From Aureococcus anophagefferens (taxonomy: Eukaryota > Sar > Pelagophyceae > Pelagomonadales > Pelagomonadaceae), in contig NW_008705564.1 in NCBI RefSeq assembly GCF_000186865.1, positions 1,386,769-1,425,084 on the forward strand: a DNA stretch of 38,316 bases, written 5' to 3'. The notes beneath the pieces are model-generated. The model saw only the letters and a list, made by a program, of their open reading frames with translations. It searched no databases and was not told where the DNA came from. Made by a program: the position numbers and the translations under genes. Of the stretch, positions 1-9,167 are shown piece by piece. Positions within the stretch are counted from its first letter, which is position 1, and each line of letters opens with the position of its first letter.

Positions 1-2153
1 AGGCAGCCCGCCCGGAGGTAGACGCGCGTCCGCCCGAACGCGTGGCGGCCCCCCGCGACGGCCGCCGCGAGGGCCGCCGCGCCGCGCGCGCCGGGCGCCA
101 GGGCCCGGTAGCGCGCGTAAAAGTCGCCGTGGGCGCTGCGGTTCGGGTAGCCCGCGCGCGTCACCGTGACGGCCTCGACGACGCCCGCGCACCGGAGCTG
201 GCAGGCGACGAGCGCCGCGTCCCAGCGCCGCGGCGCCTTGGCGCCGTTGGGCTTCACGCAGCGCACGTAGCGCACCTCCGTCCGCTCGACCTCGTCGAGC
301 AGCGACGCCAGGTTGCCCTTGAACTTGGCCAGGACCGTCTTCGCGCGCGGCCGCCGCGCGGCCGCGGCGGCCGCCGCCGCGCGGCCGCGGAACAGGCCCG
401 CGACGAAGGGGCGCGACGACCCCGCGGCCAGGACCGCCAGGTCGTCGTGGAGCGCGTCCTTGTTGCGGTCGAGCCAGCCGTCGGCCGCGTAGGTCACGGG
501 CCCCGCGTAGTGGGCCACCGTGAAGACGCGCGGCTCGTACCGGTGCTTGGCGAACTTGGCGCCGTCGCCGTGGAGCGCGTCCAACTTCGTCACGAAGGCC
601 TCCTCGGAGCCCCGGGGCCGGAGGCACTCCTCGTTGAGCACGTCGACGACGCCCATGCGGCCCTCGAGCAGCGCCAGCACCTTCTCGTTGTCGGGGAACG
701 CGACGGGATCCCAGGGCACGCGCTCGTCGTCGTACTCCTCCTGCACGGCCTTGAACAAATCGAGCGTGAACTTCTGCTGGAGCTTCTCGTTGCAGTAGTT
801 GATGCAGAGCTGCTCGAAGCGGTTCACGGCGAAGCACTCGAAGCCGAAGATGTCGAGCAGGCCGACGACGCGGAGCCCGTCGGGCGACGCCGCGCGCGTC
901 GCGGCGTTCATCGCGCGCACGAGCCAGTCGAAGACGGCCACGTAGAGCTCCTTGGCCAGGGCGTCGCGCGCCTCCGTCGCCTCGGCCGCGCTCCGGGGCA
1001 CGCGCACGGCCTCGTCGCGCGTGCGCACGACGCGGACGAGCAGCGCGTCGAGCACGTCGCCCGCGGCGCGGCCGACGCCCGCCGCGGCCGCCGCGTTCGC
1101 GGCGGCCGACGACGCGACGGCGGCGGCGTCGGCGCCGTCGAAGGCGACTTCGCCCAGACGGAGCACCGCCAGGACGGCGTCCTCGACGGCCGCCGCGTCG
1201 CTCCCCGGCACGCCGAGCGTCGCGAGCGCGGCCGTCGTCTTTCGGTGTCGATCCGCGTCGGCGACGCCCTCGATGGACGTCGTCGCGAGGTCGCCGCGCT
1301 TCACGTAGGCGAAGGCGCCGACGTCGGCGCGCGCCGCCGCGGCGACGCCGTAGACGCAGTGGTAGCCCCGCTCGCCCGGCGCCTGGCCGACGACGCGCGA
1401 CTTCTCCAGGAGGTACGTCTCGCACGAGGAGCCGACGAGCGGCGCGTCGCCCGCGGCCGCGGTAGCGAACTGGAGGCGCGTGAACTTGCCGAAGCGGCTC
1501 GAGTTGTCGTTGCGCACGGTCTTGGCGTTGCCGAAGGACTCGAGCAGCGGCTGCGACGACAGCACGCGGTCCGCGACGGCCGCCGCGCTTCCGGCCAAAT
1601 GCCGGAGCATGATCTTCACCGTCTCCGTCTTGCCCGCGCCGGACTCGCCGCTCACCAGGACGCTCTGGTCCCGCCCGGCGGCGACGCCGTCGCGCGCCGC
1701 GCCGGAGATGGCGTAGACGTGGGCCGGCAAACGCGCGCGCGACTCCGCGTCGCCGTAGCGGTTCCGCGCCGCGGGCCCGTAGAGCTCCGGGATCCAGACG
1801 TAGGGGTTCACGGCGACGCAGATGCCCGCGCCCGTGCGGCAGTAGGGCGTCCGGTCGAAGTAGCGCTCGCGCAGCGTCGCGAGCACCGACGCCTCGTGCA
1901 GCCGGTCGAGGCCGACGAGGTCCTCGACGGCGCGGGGCTTCCGCGCGTCCTGCAGCGGCAGGCTCGACGCGTCGCCGGCGTCGAGGGCGATGGTCGCCGC
2001 GACGGCGGCGCAGCCCGCGAGGGGCTCGTCGTCCCGCGGCCGCCGCACGGCCACGGTGATGTGCGTCGACCCGTCGACGACCGTCTCGCGCTCGAGCGTC
2101 GCCGGCGCCCAGACGAGGCGCTCGTCGGGCACGTAGATCTCCGTCTCCGCCAT
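1..2153 (-). CDS. myosin heavy chain, motor domain (3' part outside window)
   Basis: Actin-based motor ATPase, one uninterrupted exon from ATG 2153 to the window edge (717 residues visible). Seen in the translation: P-loop GESGAGKT at residues 169-176, switch I NDNSSRFGK soon after, switch II DIFGFE at 434-439, the relay-helix motif NYCNEKLQQKF, the actin-interface/SH region RYVRCVKPNG, and the converter end GRTRVYLRAG at the last visible residues. The head is therefore essentially complete, while the neck (IQ motifs) and tail lie beyond base 1. No typical N-terminal SH3-like barrel is obvious, though the first ~60 residues are diverged. Class cannot be assigned without the tail. The complementary strand is also open over this stretch, an effect of GC-rich codon bias. 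Confidence 0.95.
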   Translation of the reverse strand, partial: MAETEIYVPDERLVWAPATLERETVVDGSTHITVAVRRPRDDEPLAGCAAVAATIALDAGDASSLPLQDARKPRAVEDLVGLDRLHEASVLATLRERYFDRTPYCRTGAGICVAVNPYVWIPELYGPAARNRYGDAESRARLPAHVYAISGAARDGVAAGRDQSVLVSGESGAGKTETVKIMLRHLAGSAAAVADRVLSSQPLLESFGNAKTVRNDNSSRFGKFTRLQFATAAAGDAPLVGSSCETYLLEKSRVVGQAPGERGYHCVYGVAAAARADVGAFAYVKRGDLATTSIEGVADADRHRKTTAALATLGVPGSDAAAVEDAVLAVLRLGEVAFDGADAAAVASSAAANAAAAAGVGRAAGDVLDALLVRVVRTRDEAVRVPRSAAEATEARDALAKELYVAVFDWLVRAMNAATRAASPDGLRVVGLLDIFGFECFAVNRFEQLCINYCNEKLQQKFTLDLFKAVQEEYDDERVPWDPVAFPDNEKVLALLEGRMGVVDVLNEECLRPRGSEEAFVTKLDALHGDGAKFAKHRYEPRVFTVAHYAGPVTYAADGWLDRNKDALHDDLAVLAAGSSRPFVAGLFRGRAAAAAAAARRPRAKTVLAKFKGNLASLLDEVERTEVRYVRCVKPNGAKAPRRWDAALVACQLRCAGVVEAVTVTRAGYPNRSAHGDFYARYRALAPGARGAAALAAAVAGGRHAFGRTRVYLRAGC

Positions 2154-2323
2154 CGTGTCGTGCGCTTTGTCGGGGAGTCCTTGCGCTGCGTGCGTGTGGT
2201 TGCCGTTGGGCGCTGGAAAAGGCGCTGTGGCTGGGCCCTCGCTAGGCTAGCCCATGCGCTGCTTGCAAATTCGCGACTTCATGAATTCACCAACGGTTCA
2301 ATCAAGCCCCCGGCAGCCCGATT

Positions 2324-3028
2324 ATGGACGCGCACGAGAGCTCGTTCATCGACCAAGCTGTTCGCTATCACGCTTCGGGCGGCGACCTTGACGCCATTGT
2401 TCTCATGACACGCGACGAACATGGTGGTGTGCGCATCGAGAATTGTGTTAGTGGAGCGACGCGCCTGTATCTTGCAGCGAGTCATAGCTGGTGCTCAGCC
2501 ATAAACTGGCTTCTGAAGCACGGCGCCGACGTCCACTTAGGTTGGCCAGGCAATTTCGGCATGATGCCACTGCACAACGCCGCTTCTGAAAACCGTTGCG
2601 AACCAGCAGGCCTGCTGCTCGACGCGGGCGCGCGAGTCGACGATTGCGACCAGAGTGGCTTGACCGCGCTACACTTCGCAGCGGCGCACAATCACCCCAC
2701 GATGTGCAAGCTCCTGCTGAGTCGCGGCGCGTCGCTCGACGCGCGCAATCACGACGGCCGAGACCCCGAGGCGTGGGCGCAACGCTGCGGCTCTACGACC
2801 ACGGCCGACTTCCTCGCCGCCATCCGCGCCGCGGGCGGCTGGCTGCCATGGCTCGAAGCGCCGCGCAAAGAACTCCTCGCCCTCCGCCAGCGACTCCCGG
2901 CCCTCCGCGACCGCGGCCGCGCGGCGCCGTCGTCGAGCGTGCGCGCGCACGAGCGGCTCTTCCTGGACGCGCCCGACGACGTCTTCACGTCGATCCTCGC
3001 CTTCTGGCGCAGCGAGCGCGACGACTAG
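2324..3028 (+). CDS. ankyrin-repeat protein
   Basis: A 234-residue protein with three to four ankyrin repeats at about residues 44-150 (GATRLYLAAS..., MPLHNAASENR..., SGLTALHFAAAHNHP..., each followed by a LLLxxGAxxD-type helix). Ankyrin repeats are protein-binding scaffolds; the partner is unknown. The C-terminal third is basic and ends with a short acidic segment. The first ~450 bases have clearly lower GC and more varied codons than the neighbours, whereas the last 250 bases return to local composition. Start is the first in-frame ATG, 171 bp from the divergent myosin start. Likely soluble and intracellular, as no signal peptide or membrane helix is visible. Confidence 0.85.
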   Translation: MDAHESSFIDQAVRYHASGGDLDAIVLMTRDEHGGVRIENCVSGATRLYLAASHSWCSAINWLLKHGADVHLGWPGNFGMMPLHNAASENRCEPAGLLLDAGARVDDCDQSGLTALHFAAAHNHPTMCKLLLSRGASLDARNHDGRDPEAWAQRCGSTTTADFLAAIRAAGGWLPWLEAPRKELLALRQRLPALRDRGRAAPSSSVRAHERLFLDAPDDVFTSILAFWRSERDD

Positions 3029-3593
3029 AAGTAAAGCTGTGATAATCGAGGTCCTCACACGTCGTCGACGCGCCCCGAGAGTGCAACATCGTAGGCCTCA
3101 TCGTCAGTGCACCGATCAAAACTCAGATTCTGATAGCCTGGATTTAAAAGTCAACATTTTTGTTGAACTTCAGCACTTTTGTTGAAGTTAAATCTTGCGA
3201 TTTCGCGACCCGAACCAGCGACCGCGCGCAAAAAGCCATCGCAAACGTGCAATTAACGCGCGAATATCATCAAACTTGCTTTGATACGACCATAACCCAA
3301 TTTTGGCCGTGATTTCAGCCCGCGGACCGCCGCGACACCGCGCCCGCGCGCGCGGTCGACGTACAGCCTCTATGGACGACTAATGACTCTGGCTCCGCCG
3401 GCCGGAATTCGATGATTGATCTTTATTAATTAATTTCCTATGGGTGCACCTAGATGTACGTTGATCGGGGCACTGCTCATCGTCGTCCAAGCCGATCGTG
3501 AAGAGCTCGTAAGCTGGCGGAATAAGCGATGAGAGCCGCGTGCTGAGCTCTCCTCTGTCGTCCAACACTGCCGACGACCGCAGCTGAGACACC
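3029..3593. other. intergenic region, AT-rich relative to window
   Basis: No convincing gene. Holds the 3' flank of the ankyrin gene and the 5' flank of BMS1. Around 3148-3200 there are two nearby copies of TTTTGTTGAA and short inverted repeats (CAACA/TGTTG and AACTTCA/TGAAGTT). A second AT-rich patch with TTATTAATTAATT lies at about 3420-3435. Reading frames here are short or antisense to BMS1. Confidence 0.6.
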
Positions 3594-6500
3594 ATGAGCG
3601 GCGAGCCCCAGACGCACGTGGCGCACAAGTCGAGCAAGGGCAAGGGCTTCGTCGCGACGCGCGCCAAGCAGGCCGCGGCCTTCCGCGAGGGCGGCGCCGG
3701 CGCGCAGCGGAGCGGCAACACGCAGAAGCGCGCCTTCGGCGTCGCGAACCTGGGCCGCGCGAAGCGGAGCGTGCAGCGCAACGCGGACCGCGGCCACCGG
3801 AAGGAGGTCGTGCCGCTGGTGCAGCGCGCGCGGACCGAGGGCGCGCCGCCCGTCGTCGTCGTCGTCTGCGGCCCCCGGGGCTCGGGCAAGTCGACGCTGA
3901 TCCGGTCGCTCGTGAAGCTCTACACGCGGCACAACCTCGCGTCCGTCGACGGCCCCGTCACGATCACCGTCGGCAAGGACAAGCGGCTGACGCTCGTCGA
4001 GTGCCCCGACGACCTGTGCGGCATGATCGACCTGGCCAAGGTCGCGGATCTCGTTTTATTGACCATCGACGCGTCCTTCGGCTTCGAGATGGTGACCTTC
4101 GAGTTCCTCGCGATCCTGCAGGCGCACGGATTCCCCAAGGTCATGGGCGTGCTCACGCACCTCGACAAGATGAAGACGAACAAGGCGCTGCAGCACGTGA
4201 AGAAGGCGCTGAAGCACCGCTTCTGGGCCGACATCTACGCCGGCGCGAAGATCTTCTACATTGGCGGGATCTTGCAGTCGGGCAAGTACGCGCGGAACGA
4301 GACGCGGCAGCTCGCGCTCTACGTGTCGCGCGTCAAGTTCCGGCCGCTGACGTGGCGCAACGCCCACGGCTACGTGCTCTGCGACCGCGTCGACGACGCG
4401 ACGCCGCCGTCGCGGCTCCTGGCGGACCCCAAGTGCGACCGCACCGTGGACTGCTACGGCTACGTCCGCGGCGCGCACCTGAAAGCCGAGACGCGCGTCC
4501 ACGTGCCGGGCCTCGGCGACTTCCTGCCGTCGGAGCTCGCGCCCCTCGACGACCCCCTGCCGCTGGGGAAGGCGGAGGCGACGACGGCCGACGGGCGGAC
4601 GAAGAAGCTCCTCAAGGCGTCGGAGACCGTCATCTCCCGCGCGGAAATCGACCAAGGACCGAACTTCGGAATTCTCCAGCGAAGTCGATTCGGCTGATTT
4701 TTGGACGAGTCGATTGCTCTCGTCGAATTCTCGACGGAGAGCACAAGCACTCGCGTCGACGTCGTTGAATCCGCGCACATTGAAGATGTGAGTCCCACGC
4801 AGGTCATCTACGCGCCGATGGCGAACGTCGGCAACGTCGACTACGAGGACGGGTCCGTCTTCATCGACCTCAAGACCGTGGCCTACTCCAAGGACGCCGA
4901 CGTCGAGGGCGCGGACGACGCGCGGCGCGCGCAGACCGGCGGCGCGGCCCAGCTCGTGCGCCGGTTGCAGGATCTGGGCGACGGCGTCGACGGCAAGCTC
5001 GGCGACTCGACGCTGCGCCTGTTCGGGTCCGACGCGGGCGTGGCGGCGTCGGCCGTCGACGACGAGGACGAGGAGGAGGACGACGACGATATGGAGGAGG
5101 AGGACGACGACGACGACGACGAGTCGTCGGACTCGGAGGCCGACGGGGACGCCGCGGCGCGCGCGTCGTTCTTCGAGCGGACGAAGGAGGACCTGTCGCG
5201 GCGGCTCGCGGCGAAGAACGCCGAGGACGTCGCGGCCTGGGTCTACGACTCGGACGCGAGCGACGGCGCCGCGAGCGACGGCGACGACGACGACGACGAC
5301 GACGCCGCCGCGTTCTTCCGGCGCAAGGGCGCGGGCGGCGCGGCGCCGGCCGGGGGCGGGGCCGCGCCGCGGGCCGGCGCGGACGGCGCGGACGTCGACG
5401 ACGACGGCCGCAAGCTCGCGGCGCTCGTGCCGTCGCTCAAGGCCGGCGACCTCGACGGCTACTTTGCGTCGACGAAGCTCCGCTTCGCCACCGGCGCGGC
5501 GCCCGGCGGCGTCGACGGCGACGACGGCGCGGCGTGGGACGACGACGCGCCGCTGCACGGCGACTTTGAGGAGCTGGACGCGTCGTCGTCGTCCGACGAC
5601 GACGACGACGACGCGGAGGCGGCGTTGTCGCCGCAGGAGGCCGCGCGCGAGGCCGCGGCGGAGAAGAAGGCCGCGGCCATGTCGCTCCGCGACGACGACG
5701 GCGACGGCGGCGCCGGCGACGACGCCGCGGGCGACGGCGACGACGACGACGAGGAGAACACGTTCCTCGCGGAGCAGCGCGCGGCGCTCGCGAAGCAGAA
5801 GCTGTCGAACGAGAGGGAGTTCCGCGACGACGCCGCGCGCCTGGGCCTCGAGGGCCTGTCGAGCGGCCAGTACGTGCGCGTGCGCCTCGAGCGCGTGCCC
5901 TGCGAGTTCGTCGACCACCTGTCGCCGCGGCGGCCCGTGATTTTAGGCGGGCTCCTACCGCACGAGGCCGCGCCCGCGTCGCTCGTCACGGGCCGCGTGC
6001 GGCGCCACCGCTGGTACGGCAAGGTGCTGAAAGCGCGGGACCCCGTGCTCTTCTCCTGCGGCTGGCGCCGCTTCCAGTCCGCGCCGCTCTATAGTTTGGA
6101 GGACGAGCGGCAGACGCGGAGCCGGTACCTGAAATACACGCCCGAGCACATGCACTGTGGCGCGACGTTCTGGGCGCCGGGCATCGCGCCGAACTCGCCC
6201 TTAGTTGGGTTCCACTCCCTATCTTCGTCGTCGACGACCTTCCGCGTGTCCTGCGTCGGCGTCGTGCTCAAGCAGGAGGCGACATCGAAGGTGTCGAAGA
6301 AGCTCAAGCTGTGCGGCGCGCCCTACAAGGTCGAGCGCAACACGGCCTTCGTCGACGGCATGTTCACGTCGGCGCTGGAGGCGGCGAAGTTCGAGGGCGC
6401 GACGCTCAAGACCGTGTCGGGCGTCCGCGGCGCCATCAAGAAGGCCGTCCGCGAGGACGTGTCCGAGGCCGGCAAGCACGCGCGCGCGGGCGCGTTCCGC

Positions 6501-7106
6501 GCGAGCTTCGAGGACAAGGTGCTGCTTTCCGACATCGTCGTCTGTCGCCTGTGGGTGCCCGTGGACCCGCCGAAGCTCTGCGCGCCCGTGCGCGACCTGC
6601 TGCAGGCGCCCGGCGCGCCGCCGCGCGGGCTCATGCGCACCGTCGCGGAGCTCCGCCGCGACACGCGGACGGCCATCCCCGTGGACAAGGACTCGCTCTA
6701 CAAGCCCGTGGACCGCGCGCCGCGCGCCTTCCACAAGCAGGTGCTGCCGAAGAAGCTCGTCGAGGCCCTGCCCTTCGCGTCGAAGCCGAAAGGCGCGACG
6801 GCGCCGAAGTCGTCCAAGCGGCCGGGCTACCTCGCGACGCGCGGCGACGCGCGGACGGGCCTCGCGCACCCGGAGGCGCCCGAGGCGCGCGCGGCGAAGA
6901 AACTGGTCCACCAGCTCAACGCGCTGCGCAACGACAAGAAGCGCACGCGCGACGCGACGAGGGACGTCGCGAAGCAGGCGCGCGCGGCGAAGCTCGCGAA
7001 GATCGACGCGTCCAAGGCCAAGTCGTCCAAGGCCAAGGCCAAGGCCGAGTACAAGCGCCAGGGCAAGGACTCGGCCAAGCAGCGCGCCAAGTTCGGGGGG
7101 GACTAA
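3594..7106 (+). CDS. BMS1: BMS1 ribosome-biogenesis GTPase (two exons)
   Basis: Nucleolar GTPase that works in the small-subunit processome with the RCL1 endonuclease-like factor. Exons 3594-4628 and 4803-7106 give about 1112 residues, near the ~1180-1280 of known BMS1. Seen: N-terminal lysine-rich HKSSKGKG and FGVANLGRAKR segments, P-loop GPRGSGKS at residues 93-100, a TLVECPDDL motif, an AARP2CN-type domain toward the end of exon 1, a long Asp/Glu-rich centre (about residues 430-665), the DUF663-type domain starting with a GLSSGQYVRVRLERVPCEF-like segment, and a Lys/Arg-rich C-terminus. The junction rebuilds ...ASET|VIYAPMANVG, matching the family's (L/V)IYAPM...VG motif, so the intron boundaries are well supported. 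Confidence 0.95.
4629..4802 (+). mobile_element. introner element in BMS1 (subfamily A, GT-AG)
   Basis: A 174-nt intron, phase 0. GTCATCT occurs at the donor (4629-4635) and again as the first exon bases after the acceptor (4803-4809), a TSD. The element ends are degenerate inverted repeats (CCGCGCGGAAATC against the reverse complement of the end, CTGCGTGGGACTC). The core GATTCGGCTGATTTTTGG followed by ACGAGTCGATTGCTCTCG is shared with the other subfamily A introns. An in-frame TGA would stop an unspliced transcript. Confidence 0.9.
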
Positions 7107-7139
7107 GCGCGTTGCTGGACGTCGGTTCTGAGAGCCGGC

Positions 7140-8585
7140 TTAGTGGGGGCCTAGTTGGCGCGAGATGCGCTGGCGCAGGGACGTCGGGAGGACGCCGTGC
7201 ACGAACGCGGCGCCCGCGACCGCCGTCATGGCCATGCGCGGCTCGTTCAACAAGAGGTCCTCCACCGGGCGTGGCTCCACGCGCTTGGGCCGTCGCCGGA
7301 AGAGCGGGTAGGAGCGCTCGTCAGGCGCGGCGCGCCCGCGCGGCGCGCCCGCGAACTCGAGGACCGTGTCGTGCACGTCCGTCGGTAATTGCGGCATCTC
7401 GCACAAAACGGCCTCGAGCGCGAGCCGCCGCTCGCGGCGCTTGGCCTTGCGTCGCTCGATGATGTTTGCGGCGCGGTACTTGATGTCGCTCGCGTGTCTC
7501 GCATTGCGATAGTCTTTGTCCTCCCAGCAATTCTCGCCGGCGACGGTGCCGTAGAACCGCGCGCCGTAGATCTTCTGGAGCAACGAGCGCGCCGGCCAGA
7601 TCCATTCCGCCCGGTGGAACAACTCCGCGCTCGTAAAATTGTTGTAAAGCGCTGAGACCTCGCCGTGCGCGTTCACGCGGAGAAGCACGTGGGCCAGGAA
7701 GCCGAGCCATGGATGCACCTTCGCGACGACGTACGAAGGCAGCACGACGCCCGCGGTGCACACGAGCGCCGCGTTTCCGGGAACGAACGTGAGGAGCAAC
7801 ATCAGGGGCAGCAGCACTCGCCCGAACCGCAGCGGCAGCGCCACCAGTCGCTCGAATACGTCGTCGGTGACGCGCGCTTGGACGAAGCGCAACGCCGCCA
7901 TCTGCAGCCATGGAAAAGATGCCCACGCGATGTACGCGCCGGCGACGACGCCACTGAAACTCGCCGTGAAGAAGAAGGAGACCTCGGCGGTGCCCGCGTA
8001 GTACGGACCCGCGAGGCGGCACTCGTAGGCGAGCGCGAGGAGCCGCAGGGACAGGGGCGCGGCGGGCGTCGTGATGAGCGCGCCGACGGCGGTCCACGTG
8101 CAGTACGATCTCGCGGTCGCGTACTTGCTCAGCCCGTAACACCACGCGAGGAAGAATCCCTGAAGGAACCTCATCGGGCCGAGCGTGAAGCGAACGTACC
8201 AGCGGAAGAGTCCCGCGGCGCGGTCGAGGAGGACGCCCGCGACGACGCCGAGCATCAGCGCGTAGCTCCGCAGCGCGCGGAACCCCGAAAAGGTCTTGCA
8301 CGCGCGCGCGACGTCGAGCACCTCCCAGGTCGGAAGCTCGTGCTGGCATCCGCCCGGCGTCGTGTGGATGCCCGCGAAGAGCCCCAGGGCGAAGTCTTCG
8401 TTCGTCCAGGAGGCGAAGAATTGCAGCTGCCACTCGATGCTTGCCTCGTCGACCACCCGCCCCGTTTCATCGAACAAGGCGCCGGGGGGCTTGGGCTCCG
8501 GCTCGTGGACATTCCGGCTCGTGGACATACCGGCGAGGCTTCGCCCGACGGCGTTCGACATCCGCTCCATGCGCGCGTCGTCCAT
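7140..8585 (-). CDS. multi-pass membrane protein, unknown function
   Basis: 481 residues from ATG 8585. An upstream in-frame GTG at 8621 is open but is not a likely eukaryotic start. A hydrophilic N-terminus (~120 residues) is followed by roughly five to six hydrophobic segments between about residues 135 and 335 (for example SYALMLGVVAGVLL, FLQGFFLAWCYGL, VSFFFTASFSGVVAGAYIAW, VLLPLMLLLTFVPG), then a basic cytosolic-like tail with KYRAANIIERRKAKRRERR. I do not recognise a family. The 3' end lies 33 bp from the convergent BMS1 stop. A short direct repeat (CGGCTCGTGGACAT twice, about 8510-8530) falls in the N-terminal coding part. Confidence 0.75.
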   Translation of the reverse strand: MDDARMERMSNAVGRSLAGMSTSRNVHEPEPKPPGALFDETGRVVDEASIEWQLQFFASWTNEDFALGLFAGIHTTPGGCQHELPTWEVLDVARACKTFSGFRALRSYALMLGVVAGVLLDRAAGLFRWYVRFTLGPMRFLQGFFLAWCYGLSKYATARSYCTWTAVGALITTPAAPLSLRLLALAYECRLAGPYYAGTAEVSFFFTASFSGVVAGAYIAWASFPWLQMAALRFVQARVTDDVFERLVALPLRFGRVLLPLMLLLTFVPGNAALVCTAGVVLPSYVVAKVHPWLGFLAHVLLRVNAHGEVSALYNNFTSAELFHRAEWIWPARSLLQKIYGARFYGTVAGENCWEDKDYRNARHASDIKYRAANIIERRKAKRRERRLALEAVLCEMPQLPTDVHDTVLEFAGAPRGRAAPDERSYPLFRRRPKRVEPRPVEDLLLNEPRMAMTAVAGAAFVHGVLPTSLRQRISRQLGPH

Positions 8586-8793
8586 TAGACCGCCTATCGC
8601 AGCTCGCCACTGATCTGCCACTGCTCGCCGATTACCTCAGTTTTGCTCTTGGTCTACAGGACCCCCCGAGCTCCGCGCCCCGCGTGCGCCACATCAAACA
8701 ACCGCCCCGCTCCGGAGAAGTCTTACGCGCACCATCAACCCGCCCTGGGACGCCCCGCCCCTCGAAGCGATCGTCCACCGCTTTGAACAAAAC

Positions 8794-9105
8794 ATGTCGT
8801 CTCCGCCGCTTCAAACCATGCCGTCTCCTCGCTCCATCGCCTCGCCCCCCGGCGGCTACAAGGGCGGCATGGTGGAGCGCGCGCGAGGCCTCGCCGAGGT
8901 CGAGCGCATGGCCCGCGAGCAGGCGCGCCACAGCGCCGACCGGCGCCGCGCGGTCCCCGCGCCGGTCCGCGAGCCGAAGCTCATGACCGTGAAGACGTTC
9001 CTCGCGGTCGTCGGCATCCCGCTCTGCGCGGCGTGGATCGCCTTCGCCATCGCCGTCGGGCGCATCGCGGCGGAGAGCCTCCGGACGGACCTCCCGGCGC
9101 CGTGA
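8794..9105 (+). CDS. small single-pass membrane protein, hypothetical
   Basis: 103 residues. A Ser/Pro-rich start, then a basic amphipathic stretch (MVERARGLAEVERMAREQAR), and one hydrophobic segment near the C-terminus (TFLAVVGIPLCAAWIAFAIA) followed by about 15 residues, giving a tail-anchored look. No family recognised. It sits between a divergent neighbour 208 bp upstream and a convergent one 62 bp downstream, fitting the alternating gene order. Support is composition and position only. Confidence 0.5.
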   Translation: MSSPPLQTMPSPRSIASPPGGYKGGMVERARGLAEVERMAREQARHSADRRRAVPAPVREPKLMTVKTFLAVVGIPLCAAWIAFAIAVGRIAAESLRTDLPAP

Positions 9106-9167
9106 CGCCGCCGCGCGTCGCCGCGCGCGCCGCGCCGCCCCGGGCGATTAAAACGCGCGTTAGCGCC

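Noticed and set aside
42..2408. Long plus-strand open frame of 788 codons
   Set aside because: Antisense to the myosin motor, which shows all family motifs; the translation is Arg/Ala/His low-complexity with no domain.
4056..5918. 620-codon minus-strand open frame
   Set aside because: Antisense to BMS1, including its acidic repeat region, and spans the introner.
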